This document shows positions 33,549 to 46,071 of a DNA stretch of 64,000 nucleotides, piece by piece. Each line of letters opens with the position of its first letter. Position 1 is the first letter of the stretch. The stretch covers positions 15,399,674 to 15,463,673 of the forward strand of contig OX457047.1 in the NCBI GenBank assembly GCA_949752735.1, given 5' to 3'. The position numbers were made by a program, and so were the translations under genes. The DNA comes from Lumbricus terrestris. Taxonomy: Eukaryota; Annelida; Clitellata; Crassiclitellata; Lumbricidae. The notes beneath the pieces were generated by a model. The model saw only the letters and a program-made list of their open reading frames with translations, was not told the DNA's origin and searched no databases.

Positions 33549-36500
33549 ATCATCTCATTTCATTGATCCCAAAACTGCCAAGATGATACTAGTTAGTACC
33601 GGGTATTCTCTCTACTAGGGAATGTAATCCCGGGATCCCGAATACCGGGATCCCAGACATTTTACAATCCCGTAATCCCGGGATTGACAAACATGGAATC
33701 CCATTTTTCGGGATTACCGAAAATTCGGATTTTTTAAAAATTACTTGACCAATTTTGCAACAATTCCTTGGTCAATAGACGCCAAAACGACAGATAAGCA
33801 CACGCCCTAATGAAGGTAAGCTGGCGATCAGCAGAAAACCCAGAGGGGTGACTGGAGGTAGGCGTTTCTCAGTGATCAGGCATGGGATTTAGCTTTCCTG
33901 CCTCCCATTCCTTGCTTGGTTCATGTATACAGACTATAGACTCCTCCATAACAATGACCCACACACCATTCAGTTGACTGATAGAACATAAACAGATGTC
34001 AGATGCCAGCAGTGCTGGCCGGCTAGGCACCCAGCGCCCAACTCCGATTCACTCGTGTTGATGACACCCCCACCCCAAAATTGCGCCTGAACTTGACAGC
34101 ATGCAAACGGGCTGTTGCTGCCTTAATATCAGATGACTCACTGATTATTCTTGGCTAGCCTGCTACCTTGTTGTGTTCCTCGCGCTGTGGTCAGTCAGTG
34201 CATTGGTCACCTCGTATCGTCTGACCTAATTCCGGGTCGTCGTATGCAGAGGGCAATTACCCTATTCAGAGAGATCGAAACTTAAGCCCAGTTAAAGACC
34301 GTTGAATCTGAAATGAGCTAAACTCACGGCAATCAAAGTCAAAGGAGAGACAAGAGAGGGCAGGCTAGGGCGGGGGAGGAGAGGGGTCTAACTTGTTTGT
34401 TTAGTGGGGATCTAAGCCACTGGTTGTAGGCCTATCACTATCAAGTTTCAAACAAACCCTACTGCTGCCAGGGAGCACTGACTAAAGCCCTTGCCGTGAG
34501 TCATAATTGATCGCAGTTGAAGTACTTAAAGCAAAGAGAAAGCTTTACTGTATTTGGCCTACTACTATACTACGTCTAGGAATTTTTAAAATTGCCATTA
34601 TAAGCCAATCCCGGGATCCCGGTATCCCGGGATTGACTTATTTATAATCCCGGAATCGAGCAAGTACCCCGGGATTACATTCCCTACTCTCTACTGATGC
34701 TGTATTTATACTGATCATGATTAATGACACCCTACTCCTTCATCCAAGCTTTGGACTGGAAACTGGAAATGTGGCAGAGGTGATGGCGACTGGAGCCAAA
34801 TGACATGCTCAAAGGCAACCTGATTCCAGTTCAGTTAGGGGCACCGATTAGCATAAATTCAATTGATTCTTAGTCTTTGGTGTGATCTGGCGTGTAACTT
34901 CAATGTAGCGCTGGCTTAACTTTTTTGTGAGTGCCTCTGAGTAGCCCCTTTAAGATGTGCTATATAAATGCATCTAATAAATAAGGAAAAGTGCTGACAA
35001 CATAATTAGTATTTTGAGCAAACTCTGAGCTACATGATCATTAGACAATTATCATCAAAGAAGTGTATGCACCAACATTAGACAACATAGAATTGGAACA
35101 CATGGACCACTGGTTTGGAACTCCCTGCCTAAAGAATTTACCGATCTGCCCTCAATCCATCAGTTCAAAAATAAATGTAAAATCCATCTTTTAGCGACGA
35201 CTGTATAAAAGACATGCCACATGGTTCTGTGCATGCATTATTGCGATTTTATGACTTAAGTTCACTTTATGTTCACTGTATTAATTAAATTTGTTTGTTT
35301 TGTTTGTTGTTGTTGTTGCATTCCTGTAGATTCATAATGGACACCATATTCAAGCATTGTTTGAAGACATATTGTACCGGTAGTAAGTTACATAGTGTTT
35401 AAACAGACACTGTTGGATTAATATCTGATGAAACTAGGCTGACCCTGCTTAGCGGAACCTTATGTTCCTTTGGGTTTACCCATTGATGTCAATGTACATG
35501 AATGTCTAATCTGTTGATTGAATGTATCATGGTGATCAATAAAAAATTATTGATATTGATATCACACCAGATTGCAGTGATATGAATTACTAAATAATTG
35601 GCTGATAAATACTAATTATGCTGTCATAAGTAGCTCTGCAATCAAGTAGACAGGTCAAACAGAGGAGGGGGCATGATGTCAGGTAGAAAATTTTTAGGTT
35701 CTTACTTGGAATTCTGGTACAGTCATTTCAAATGACTTTGTAAGAACATCTCCTTCTGGGTCAGCCACTTTCAGCGTCATCGTCACAAATGCAGAGCTGA
35801 GATTCTTACAAGCCGATGACGACACAGCCATTCCAACTTTCCATTGCACATCGACAAGCTACAGCGGTGGAATTTACACAACTGTTCACAATTTTACAAA
35901 GCATACATCAAATCAAGGCCATAGATAGAAGGGGGGTTGTTTCGGGTGTTTGAACACCCCCCCTGAAATGGAAAATGTACAAAATAATATAAAAATTTAC
36001 TAGGACATAATGAAAAAAATGAAATAAAATGATGAAAACACCCCCTGAAATGAAAAATGTAAAAAAAGTAATAGAACACATCCACTAGCACATAATGAAA
36101 AAAGCACGAAATTAGGCGACAAATGGTAAGAAAGCAGTTTCCGATGACTAAGAAAAGGCCGTCAGAAATTTTGACGACTAAAAAAAGTCGTCAGAAATTC
36201 CCCGCCGAAGAAACATCCCCCGAAATAAAATCCTGACTATGGCCTTGCGTCAAATGAATAAAAGAGAAATTTCACATAAATACCTAATATCATAATTATA
36301 CAAGCACTTTGGTTTAACTTCCCTTGGGCATTCAGCGACTTGTTCAGTCATGTGTAGATAATTCAACAAACATTTAAGTTTTAAGTCATACCACTAATAA
36401 TGAAGCAAAATTGATGATGTGATGGGCATACATTTTCCTGAAAGTCTGACTTACATTCAAATTTTATATTCTTTGTGTTAATGTAAACAAAGTTTCTACA

Positions 36501-39500
36501 GTCATTGGAAAGGGCATTTGTAGTAAAACAAGCAAAGGTTACGAATCCAATTGAAAAGAATTGGTTAGTGTATAACTGCACTGGTACTGCAACACATTTT
36601 GAATATATTAAATTCAAAATCCTCATCTTAGTCTCCAAAGCACAACAGGATCTTGCCCCGAAATATCTAGCCAATGTAATACTCCAGGAGACTGAGCCTC
36701 CTCACATTGTCCACTTCGCTCTTCAACAAGATTTGATTTTCTAGTTCCTCACACTAGACCAGCCACGGCTCAGTCCCGATCCTTTAGCTCAATTGGTTTC
36801 TCTCTCAATCCCATCTTCTAGCTAGTAATTTAATTCCTCCTCCTCATTTGCTGTTCTCAAAACCTATTTGTTCTCGTGGAATTGCACACAGGGAGCAACT
36901 CCAAATGGTACACCGTATTACAGGCACTCTACAAATGTTTAAATGCAATTATAGTACAATTTTACTGGTGTTTTCATTATATTTACAATAAAATACTGCT
37001 ACTGTTATTGTCAATAAATCTTTTCCGCTATTGTTAACATCTAGAATTTATAAGCACGAGGAATGTCTCATTATCACTCTCACAGGAAAGTCCAAACCTG
37101 AACTCCTTCAAGTTGCATTGCGAGTATTGATGTTATCACCACACAGCGAAGTTTTGATAAAGCCATAGAACAAGTTCTGCATTTCTATAAAATCAATGCT
37201 TAATTGCTATCACTGCTAAAACTTTAGAAGCAGAGATGGAAAATATCTTCATCCTACCTTTCCTACGTTGAGGAAAGATGAAGCGGAATCCGATGAAAAC
37301 AACTTCGACGACTGGAATAGAAAGAAATGAATCGAATAAATTAACGAGAAGGAAGTCGACTGAAACGAAAAATAAAGTCTATGTATATTGCACTGTAGTC
37401 TATTTTATTCATTTCAAATTCAATTTGTAACAAAATCCTATTCGAATACTGAACAGCCATGTAAGACGCATATACAAGCAAAACAATTTCCCGTGTAATG
37501 AGCATCTGCGGGACGTGGTGGTGTAGCGGCATGTTCTGTGCCTAGTTATTGGAGGGTCACAGGTTCAAATGCCGGATTCAAAGTAACCTTATAATTCTGC
37601 TTTCTAGGTGGCACTATAGAAGCCCTCGTATTAGAACAATGGCATACTCGTTCTTTCCAAAGGTTGGCAACTAGTTCTGCAGACGATTGGCTCCAGATGG
37701 AAGTCATCAGAAGCTGACGAGACAATTCTTCGCCGTCCAAATTCAATCTTCCTGCCATGCTGACGAACACAAAGAGCATTAAAAAGATAATGACAATAAG
37801 AAGTTCTCTTCAATACAGACTTCAATTAAAGACAAGCTGCCTTTAGTACAATCTCATCTCCAAATCGCTTTCAGTATACTCTCATCATTGAAGTGTCTAC
37901 ATATTCTCTTGTTCTATCTCTTGCTCAGCTTCAAATAATAATAATAATAATAATATTAATAACAATGAAAATAACATATTAATATAATAATCACCCAGAA
38001 AAGCGATCAGCGTATAAAAAGGACATACAGCCAGCTTCTTTCTACTTATCACTTTATACCACTAACATTTGTGACCATTTGTCCCATCATTGTCAATGGG
38101 TTGGATTTCATTAAGGACTTGAGGCGCTGCCTAACTCAAATCTGCACCGAACGAACTAAAAACAATTTTTCCTGATGTTTCGGACATAATTTTAAGAGCC
38201 TCAGGATTCTTCAACTAGCTTGGGCAAAAGCTAAGTATTATGCATATTATTAATGATAATACAATAATATATTGACTCCTCAGGTAAAATAACAATAATT
38301 ATTTTAGCATGCTTATATTCCATCAATGTAGCTCATGGATATTTACCGGAACAAATAGACCAATGCATCGAGAATGGCCTGTTGTTGTTTACCACTTGAA
38401 ATGCCGCTTTCTTTCAGTGTCTGTTGTATAAACATAAGAACAACCATTTTAATGTCGGATAACATGAGCAGAGAATCATTTTACATGCACGAGCAAAATA
38501 AACAAATAAACACATTAAACAATGAGAATTCAAAATTTGATAGCTGGTGCAACTTATTGTCATAAACATATCTGACTCAGTGAAGCCCTAACATGTTCTG
38601 TCTAACTTATGCAAAATAAACATTTTTGGTTCGAAAGAAAGCACATATAATTAATCGTAATCAGAAGAGGAGGCATGCGCATGAGGCATCAGCCACTTTC
38701 TCATTTTCTTAGCCCTGGCATAAAAGGTTAAGAACGCTTAACCACTCCTCTCCCTCACCATCTCGTCTTCCCAGTGCTGAGAGTATGGGCAGTGCACTCA
38801 TTTGAGTTGAGTTGGCTGTTGGTACACATGAGGCAGCTTTCTGAAATTTATTTCTGCCCTGGTGGGAACTGGAACATGACTCTTGCTTGACAGTCTAGCA
38901 TGTTAACCACTACACTAAATTGAGCTCCCTAGGATGGTCTCAACCACTGAAAAAATAGAAGCAAGTGAACAAGAAACTCGTATATCAAGCTGCATGACAC
39001 CCTGTTCCAAACATGCATGGCTGATAGCATACCACAGTTGGCTATAAGCATACACGAATGCATGTCTTTACATACAGTGCCTAAAGTGTGGAAAAATTAG
39101 TGCTTGGACGCCCCTTGCCTCTCCAAAAGAAGTGCCTGGACGCCCCTTACCTTTCTAGTCTGTGTTCGCCAATAAGTGGCTGGACGGCGTTCAGATTTTA
39201 AAATAAGTGCATGGACGCCGTCCATGACCGTCCAGGCACACTTTAAGCCCTGTTTACATATATATGACAAGTCCTATTTCTTACTATTTTCCTAATAGGG
39301 GTAAAAATTATACAGCAGTATGGATAATCATGACATCACAGAAAAATGGGTATAGTAGGAAGACAAATTCCAGTCAGACAGAAAAAAATTCTATTCTTAC
39401 TGTATGTAAGAAATCCATATCTAGACTTGAAATCTTCCCTTGCAGGAATTTGAAAGCCAGCAGACACTACAAAACAAGCAACAATTCATAATCAAAGACC

Positions 39501-40291
39501 TTCACAAGCACAAACAGTCGATTTAAAAAAATCATGACAAAATATATTCGTTTCACATAAAGAAACTCTGAAGATTGCTGCAGTTTACAAAGTAAAATGT
39601 TGTCATGCAGATTAAATGGTAAAGTCTGATTAATGTTACCACTATGTTCAGAGTTTCAGTCCAAGCTCAGAAAGCAACCAATGCAAATCAGTACAGCAAT
39701 AAGTTCTTGACAATTCTGCACTTGAGACTTGGCTTGCAGTATATATATATATATGTATAATTTTGTATATATTTAGACAAGCAAGTGTGTATACAACAAC
39801 CAATGTGAATATTGTAGCTCTTGCTTATTACAATAATTTATTTATTTATTTATTACAGCAATTTGATGCCCATTCAAGGTTGCCTACTCAGGAGCGCTCC
39901 CAGTCCAACCTCAGTCAAATACGACAGTGAAGAAGAGACAGAACAATAGGCATTTGACAAAGAGAAGCAGGAACACTTTTTCGCAAAGCAAGAAAATCAA
40001 ACAGGAAAGCTCAATCATTTGATGAGAATCACTGACCAGCAAATGCAGTTATAAACTAGCACTCGAGAAGTCTTCAGACAAAAATTAAGGAGACAAGAGT
40101 GAGAAATCTCTTAAGACCTTCCTCAAAACTACAGATAATAAATAATTGCCTACCATTCCATGTTGAACATCATTTGGCAGACAACAGAATGCATCAGATG
40201 CTGCAAGAAATCCTAAAAAGAAAATAATGGGCAATTCTCCAATCTTATCAGGCATATTACAGTGAACCTTATCCATCCATTTAACACGAAG

Positions 40292-40336
<45 letters not shown>

Positions 40337-41441
40337 GCACCACTCACAACCTCCCAAAACAGCTGAAAAGGACTGATTTGAGGTGATGGTAGAGACAGAT
40401 GGGACTGTGGGTAGCAAATGCAGTACCAACGGGAGCCCATTCCAGAGTGATGGGATAACCACTGAGAAGGCGCATTTCTGCTCAGTAGCAGTGTAGGCAA
40501 AAGGGGTGATAAGCATGCACCACTGAGCTTATGACATATCAGAAATTTATTGCAGTAGTTTTGCCAGCTGGCTATTATATTAGACTGATGTTTTGATTTA
40601 CTTTTATTCTAGAAACTCATGACGGCACTCATAAAGAGCGCAACTAAAAGACTTGAACTAAAACAAGCCTATTTTAGTTACTTTTACATGGTATTAAACT
40701 GATGACATTTTAGGGAACAGTGTTAAGCATCTTTAGTTTAATGGTCACTTTCATGGTCATTCTGAATTGAAGGTTGAATCAAACATCTTAAGAGTCTTCT
40801 AAGATCTCTGTTTGAACCAAAACAAAGCTCCCAAGGTAGTGGTGGGTTTGGTTTGTACTTTGACTGCAGCCTCAGGAACAAAGTTGCATTGAACTGAGCC
40901 ATACAACACAAAAGCACAACGTGCAACTTGACCTTACAAGCTGCGTGTCGCTCGTCATAGAATATGGGTATTTTATTGGTGGAGGTTCAAATACCAAGCA
41001 AACAGACAGACACCAAAATCACGAAGAACGCCGGTCAAAGGGAAGACGTATACCAGGAACAACATACTTTCCATCATACGATTTTCCATACGATTACGAA
41101 ATGCTGATCGAAGAGAAGAGTGATCTTTAACAGAGTTGCAAGGTGCGACCATGGAAGTCAAGTAGGATGGCAGATGATCTGTGCGTGCTTTGCACAGAAG
41201 GTATACCAGCTGTCCAGCTTGAAGCGAATACGCTCACACAGGAAGCCAGTGTGGATGAAAAATGCTTAATTACTAAGTCAATCAACATCCTAAAAATAGT
41301 GTTGAGCAAAATTAGTTTCCCAAAGTTTGGTTGTTAACGATTAAGGATTTAATAGTTACTTCATTTACATGTTCTGCCTATTTACAAGGAGCGATATTAG
41401 AGTTACCAACCCTCTGATGCGTTTAGCAACAACTCCGCCAT
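33360..41441 (-). CDS. COMMD6: COMM domain-containing protein 6, eight coding exons, complete
   Basis: COMMD proteins form the Commander complex with CCDC22 and CCDC93, which recycles membrane cargo from endosomes. They also restrain NF-kB. Exons on the minus strand: 41441-41411, 40212-40154, 39466-39401, 38420-38347, 37759-37648, 37311-37258, 35858-35706, 33410-33360. Phases join to 600 nt, 199 residues plus TAA. Residues 1-114 form the helical N-terminal domain (FCCLPNDVQHGM, ALVYLF, LSRQLLMTSIWSQSSAELV). The COMM domain starts LVDVQWKVGMAVSSSACKNL and continues LKVADPEG and SFEMTVPEFQ. The last exon ends DLAHTMETV. The COMM domain and ETV end match vertebrate COMMD6 closely. Human COMMD6 is short and lacks most of the N-terminal domain, but this protein has it. 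Exon 1 uses a weak donor (GTTGGT), chosen because it alone keeps the frame. Introns hold three hAT elements and several LINE or SINE pieces. Confidence 0.9.
33490..33550. repeat. (ATC)n microsatellite
   Basis: About twenty ATC units in the last COMMD6 intron, close to the final exon's acceptor. Confidence 0.93.
33616..34686. mobile_element. hAT element, TSD CTCTCTAC
   Basis: Ends TAGGGAATGTAATCCCGGG and CCCGGGATTACATTCCCTA are perfect inverted repeats. The exact duplication CTCTCTAC lies at 33608-33615 and 34687-34694. Both ends carry repeated CCCGGGAT units. The ~850-bp interior has no recognisable transposase. It lies in the last COMMD6 intron. Confidence 0.92.
34860..35575 (+). mobile_element. 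LINE 3'-end fragments
   Basis: Two pieces. 34860-34985 has TCTTTGGTGTGATCTGGCGT, GTGCCTCTGAGTAGCC and GTGCTATATAAATG. 35040-35575 has the C-terminal remnant THGPLVWNSLPKEF plus a 3' UTR ending in TTGATA repeats, from a different CR1-like family. Both lie in the last COMMD6 intron. Confidence 0.6.
35914..36247. mobile_element. Non-autonomous hAT element, TSD 7/8
   Basis: Ends CAAGGCCATAG and CTATGGCCTTG are perfect inverted repeats flanked by CATCAAAT and CGTCAAAT. The interior has GACGACTAAAAAAAGTCGTC, a perfect 20-bp palindrome. Its border is 55 bp from the COMM-domain exon of COMMD6. Confidence 0.82.
36590..36940 (+). mobile_element. LINE coding remnant
   Basis: A degenerate frame with IKFKILILVSKAQQDLAPKY corresponds to the region after the reverse transcriptase in L2/CR1 elements. 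It has stops and ends in a TTTAAATG-type tail. It lies in a COMMD6 intron. Confidence 0.55.
37505..37620 (+). mobile_element. tRNA-related SINE fragment
   Basis: GGTGGTGTAGCGGCATG (A-box-like) and GGTTCAAATGCC (B-box-like) are spaced as in a tRNA head. The body is too short to place in a family. It lies just beyond the 3' border of COMMD6 exon 5, in the intron. Confidence 0.45.
38720..38940 (-). mobile_element. tRNA-related SINE, antisense
   Basis: Read on the minus strand it has TTTAGTGTAGTGGTTAACATG (A-box-like) and GTTCCAGTTCCC (weak B box), followed by a body ending near GGTTAAGAACGC. It lies in a COMMD6 intron. Confidence 0.45.
39075..39252 (-). mobile_element. Non-autonomous hAT MITE, TSD TTTACATA
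   Basis: Ends CAGTGCCTAAAGTGTGG and CACACTTTAAGCCCTG. The exact duplication TTTACATA lies at 39067-39074 and 39253-39260. The interior carries paired GTGCCTGGACGCCCCTTACC blocks. Its border is about 150 bp from COMMD6 exon 3. Confidence 0.9.
39838..39965 (-). repeat. LINE 3'-end fragment
   Basis: A TTTA-rich tail, then CTCAGGAGCGCTCCCAGTCC, an antisense L2-like 3' end, in a COMMD6 intron. Confidence 0.6.
40290..40500 (-). mobile_element. LINE coding remnant with (TA)n
   Basis: A TA tract at 40292-40332 is followed by a minus-strand remnant with KCAFSVVIPSLWNGLPLVL, the C-terminal WNGLP region of an L2-like LINE. It lies in COMMD6 intron 1. Confidence 0.6.
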
Positions 41442-41442
41442 T

Positions 41443-41448
41443 TTACAT
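41443..41448 (-). promoter_or_regulatory. Start-stop upstream ORF before COMMD6
   Basis: ATGTAA lies one base before the predicted COMMD6 ATG (ATGTAAAATGG). The main ATG has an A at -3 and a G at +4. If the mRNA starts upstream, initiation at the first ATG would end at once and could dampen translation. Confidence 0.5.
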
Positions 41449-41449
41449 G

Positions 41450-42880
41450 GATGCGCTTTTGAACTTCTTCCATCTAGAATAAGAAACCATATTGCCTGAG
41501 CCTCTTCTGAATTCAGAAGACCGTATTCTAGAAATAGATTCACGGTAATAATAATAATAACAATAATCTTCATTTATTCAACAATCCGGTTGACAGAACG
41601 CAACCGCTTACAGTGTACAATTATTATTTATTTAGCGTTTGCAGTTCGCGCTAAGCCAGAGCACAGCCTGTCGTTAGCGTGTGACTGGGATTCATGACTA
41701 GCCCAATTCGCAATGTAAAGAGTGGTGGCCTCCTGGACTACGTTTCTTCATGCAATTTCATTTCGGTGCTCATCAAAACGCACCTATTATGCGTGTTTGC
41801 TGTCTGCTATTAGTTTACATTTTACACACATCAACTAGGCAGCCTAGGCTACAGCATTTCACACAATAGTGCACTTTTTTACAGGACCTGCGGTAAGTAA
41901 ACTATTATTAACAATTTGAATTCAACTGCTTTTTGTACATAGTTTCAAATATTTCACGGTCAATGATAGGAAAGTACGCAGGTACGGTACCCGATCACAT
42001 TGTTAATTTTTGTTAAATGCAGCTTTCTCTATTACAGCTTTCTCTATTGTCTATGTACTAAATTTCTCTGTTTACGGTCATTTAAGCGTCGAGAGTTAAT
42101 TGTGAATAGAAAGACATGTGTTACACTTATTTATATTTTTTACTTACGCCTTACGTAGGCCTACAATGGACTGCAGATCGAGGAACAGTACCCTGTATCT
42201 TCAGAATTTAGTTTACATTTAGTGTTAGCTTGTATAAAATTTCATGATCTATGTGAAAAATTAGATGACAAGTGAAAGTCTTTAACACTTTATTGCATAC
42301 TTGTAAAGGTTGGGTCAGTTGAAGAAAATGAAAGTATGAAATGATTTGACCCTGCATTGTTTTTATATTATGCTGAATTAGCACCTCGAGTAGACAAATG
42401 GTAGTAGTAACTGGATAGTGTACAGTTACAAGTGCTTGAAAATGTAGGATGCTTCATGGCTGCTTTTGAGAAATGTCAAGTTCAGTTGACCATAATTTCG
42501 CTGTCTGTTGTAAATTTCATGGCTTTTTGTGCATAATTCGTTATATTTCTTGAAATTTTGGTTGCTCTGAAATCTTATCCGTTAATTTGTTGCAATGCAT
42601 CATGCCTATATATGAAAATTAGAATGATCAATGCTTAAGCACCAGGATATATGTATACATGTATGATTGTAAGTGAATGGAATAATTTACATTTCTTGAC
42701 TTGCCTGTCTCTTTAGTAACATCTGGTCTTTGGTCAGCTATATGCAACCATGGTGTCCTGTTGGATCAGGAACTCACTTTTATTCCTCAAGTTCATGATC
42801 TTGCCTGGGACTGTTATTATTAGCTGTGCCAGCTTATCTCCATTGCCCATTCAATTTCGCCTAACGCCATCACCACACAG
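41450..42880. other. COMMD6 upstream region, no other gene seen
   Basis: This should hold the COMMD6 promoter. No TATA box was identified. A short stretch at 41875-41890 with a good acceptor and donor (TTTTTTACAG then GTAAGT) might be a non-coding exon of a plus-strand transcript, but this is weak. Confidence 0.3.
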
Positions 42881-42884
42881 AATG

Positions 42885-43200
42885 CATTCTTTCAGCACAG
42901 TCTGCCTTGACTATTGTTCGTCACTATACTCTGACCTTCCATTCAATCGAATAGCATGCCTGAACTGAGTCTTGCACTCTGCAGCGCATCTAACTGGATA
43001 AATTCCTAAATTTAGTCATGTCAGTTGTCTGGAATTGGGTCCTCCAGAGCTGCTCCTGCTTCCTCTTACTGAAGCAATTTTATTCAACTCAGAACTGTAT
43101 TTAGGTTGCAGTACTAAGGTCAGGAGCACCTCCGAATAGTCCCATTGAAGAGGTGCTATAAAATGAATGAATGAATGAATGAATGAATGAATGATTGATT
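42885..43200 (+). mobile_element. LINE 3'-end fragment
   Basis: The remnant CLDYCSSLYSDLPFNRIACL is followed by decayed coding and AGGAGCACCTCCGAATAG, GAGGTGCTATAAAATG and a GAAT tail (43157-43198). The stem bases are changed on both sides relative to the other copies (CACCTC with GAGGTG). Confidence 0.75.
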
Positions 43201-44355
43201 GATTGAATTAGTTTATGTGGCATCTTTAAGTAAGCATATCTCGCTAATGTGTTGCCTATGTAGTCCTTTGCCTATAGCCTATCTATAGATGCCAGTCTGA
43301 GGAATAAGTCACTAGGAACCAAGAAGTTCATCAATAAGCCAGCAGTGCTCAATTGACTTCTTAGCACATTTATTGCATATTAACTTTTTTAATTTGCAAA
43401 GATTTTCGCAGGCAATGGCACAAATATTTAATGTGCCAACTTGCTAGTTGAGCATCGCTTATGACGTGTATGTTAATATAAACCTTGTCTCTACCTGTAG
43501 TCAAGATAAACCTTAAATCCAGGTGGGATTTTATGTAAATCATGTTCAGCAGATTAACTTCAAATATGCATGTAGTACAGATCCATTATTCCCAATCATT
43601 TGAGGAGGTCAAAACCGCGACCTCGTGTGTTAATGGCCGCCATGCATTAAGAGGACCTACTGAAAAACACAGTTTAATTTGTTTAAGTTTAAGCTGTCAA
43701 CTTTTGCTTTTGCCAATCCTGCTGATATAGTTACTTGATATGCCAATTGTTATCCATTTACCCTGTCCACATCAGCAAATGTTACATACAGTGATGTGAT
43801 AGGCCCAGCCTAATGTGGGACCTGCAGTCTACTGGATATAATTGTTAATACGGGATATCCTAATGGGATAGATTGCTAACCTATCTATACCCTCTATTCT
43901 ATGAGGATACTGTAAATTATATTTATGGTCGGATGTTTCTGTTTAGTGTGCATAAACAAAAACATCTGACTTTTGCGCTAAGCTTAATCTTCAGTTAGTT
44001 GGCTTTGTAAATCAATGACCTAGCGTCTCACATCTGTGGCTGATCATACTAAGGCCTCTGCAATCTTCATGTCCTGTTGCTTACTATCAGCTGTATGAGA
44101 TATGCATTCTATGACAAAATGTAGCAGTTTAATGTCACAGTGACTCTTGTCCATCCATGCATCTTGATACATATCAGTTACTGTAATTCCATCTTTATGG
44201 ATCTGTCAAAGTTCTGATTAGGTCAGCTCGAGTCACTCTTGCTCTGCCCAAATTTTAGCCTAAATTTCGCCTGTTTCATGATTCATGTTCTGGTATTCTT
44301 TTACAGAGCGAATTGCTTTCACATTTCCGCAGAGATGTTTTTAACTTGTCCAAGC
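43201..44355. other. No supported gene
   Basis: Unique-looking AT-rich sequence. The plus-strand frame at 43542-43730 has no recognisable domain. Confidence 0.4.
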
Positions 44356-44363
44356 ATGGATTG

Positions 44364-45297
44364 CAGGGATGGGCAGTAATTTAATTGAGTAATTTAAATT
44401 ACGTAATTTAAATTACAATTGTAATTGGTAATTTGTAATTTGATGCTCTGCATCAAAGTAATTTGTAATTTGTAATTCAATTACATTTCTTCATGTAATT
44501 TGTAATTTCAATTACATTCTGCAAAATCAAATTAGGCCTACTTTGAATGGCCTATATTAAAATTCTTTGATGAATCATGCAATCCTTGCAACAGTGAATC
44601 ATCCGTATTTTAAGTTATGTGGCTATCTGCACAGTTTGCAGACCCAACTAAAAGAACTCATGAGTTGCTAGTAACAACATCTGAATATATACCACCGGTA
44701 GCGAACAAAATACTGAGCATCTAGTGGTCATAAAGAAGAAGAGGAAGATGAAGAATTTAATGGTTTTAATGTGCAGCGTTTTAGTGACCATAAATTAAGT
44801 CGACTAGCAGAAACAAAAACGATTTAGAAATCTTGTAGCATATGGAATATGACAGAAAAGGGAACTAATAATGCCTCATAGCTCTACAACTACTAACAAA
44901 TTATTTAAATACAATTTAATGATGCCCTGCCTTTGTCTGCACCAGTAGATAGATATACATGTAGGCTCTTTAATTTTACAGGCATGATTGCAAGGCATAA
45001 CAAACGATCAGATAGGCCCAACTTGTTTGAACGGCTGCTGCTTCTAAAAGAAAGCTACACAATAAATAACGATACACATAGAAATAAGGGAAAAGGCATG
45101 CACTTCCTGCCTGAGGTTTTTATTCCAATGATTTAAGCCCCAAAGTAATTTGTAATTGATGTAATTGAAATTACGTAATTTGTAATTTGTAATTTGAGGC
45201 TCTGAGTCAAAAGTAATTTGTAATTCAATTACATTTTCTCCAGTAATTGGTAATTTGTAATTCAATTACATGCTGCCCTGTAATTTGCCCATCCCTG
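44364..45297. mobile_element. hAT element, TSD ATGGATTG
   Basis: Ends CAGGGATGGGCAGTAATTT and AATTTGCCCATCCCTG are inverted. The exact duplication ATGGATTG lies at 44356-44363 and 45298-45305. Long stretches inside both ends are built of GTAATTTGTAATT and CAATTAC units. The interior has no recognisable transposase. Confidence 0.92.
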
Positions 45298-45709
45298 ATG
45301 GATTGTAACAAGCAGGCAAACTAGACAGCTGCTCAGGGACAACATGCCATGCCATAGAAACATCCATGAATCTGTCCAATCTTTAGGCTCTGTTTATTCT
45401 AATATTTGAAGACAGCATCTAAAGTACACTACAAACACTGAGGGATAAAAACCTGCATGGACATAAACCCTGGACTAAAGGCCCTCTGGGCCAAAGCCCC
45501 CGTGGTAGGACATAAACCCCAAGGCTGAGAGCCTGAGACATAATCCTCCAGACTTGGACAATGGCCTAATTGAACTGCTTACATTTTCACACGAAATTAT
45601 GATATGACAATTATGACATATATAAATGTAAAAATGACAACACATTATGAATTCACATACTCAGGTAACCCTCAATAAATTGATTTTATGCAATCCCTTT
45701 GATTCATCC

Positions 45710-45815
45710 ATTCATTTATTGAAGTATTTATTATATATAACGCCTCTTCAAGGAAATTACTCAGAGGCGCTCCCGACTCCAGCTCAACCAAACAGAACCT
45801 GATCTTGACAGTTGC
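45710..45815 (-). repeat. LINE 3'-end fragment
   Basis: ATTC tail, then TATATAACGCCTCTTCAAGG and ACTCAGAGGCGCTCCCGACT, an antisense L2-like 3' stem-loop. Confidence 0.7.
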
Positions 45816-46071
45816 AACAGGCGTTCGTGTTGCTGTTTGGCTCTGCACATTAACCCAACATTAACACTCTGCCTTGACAGGAAGAGCTGATGTTCAAAAG
45901 GTTCTAATACAGTTTCGTTTTATATTTAGGTTAATCAGAGAACGAAGTCCTTCCATTTTTTCATTTAAAATGTTTTAGTGTCTTAGCATAAGCAGTTTAA
46001 AAGCTGATGCTCAGATGGAAGCAATACTTTAGTCTTCTATCTGTTAATAGCTCACTTCGAACAACCCAAGA

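Noticed and set aside
36455..36495. Candidate COMMD6 exon (NFVYINTKNIKFE) with acceptor and donor
   Set aside because: It is 41 nt long and breaks the phase. The exon at 37258-37311 fits both the phase and the family sequence.
37505..37590. Possible functional tRNA gene
   Set aside because: It has A- and B-box-like motifs, but I could not fold a complete cloverleaf. A SINE head is more likely.
40921..41130. Plus-strand 69-codon frame opposite COMMD6 intron 1
   Set aside because: Hydrophilic and unrecognised, with no splice borders. Treated as chance.
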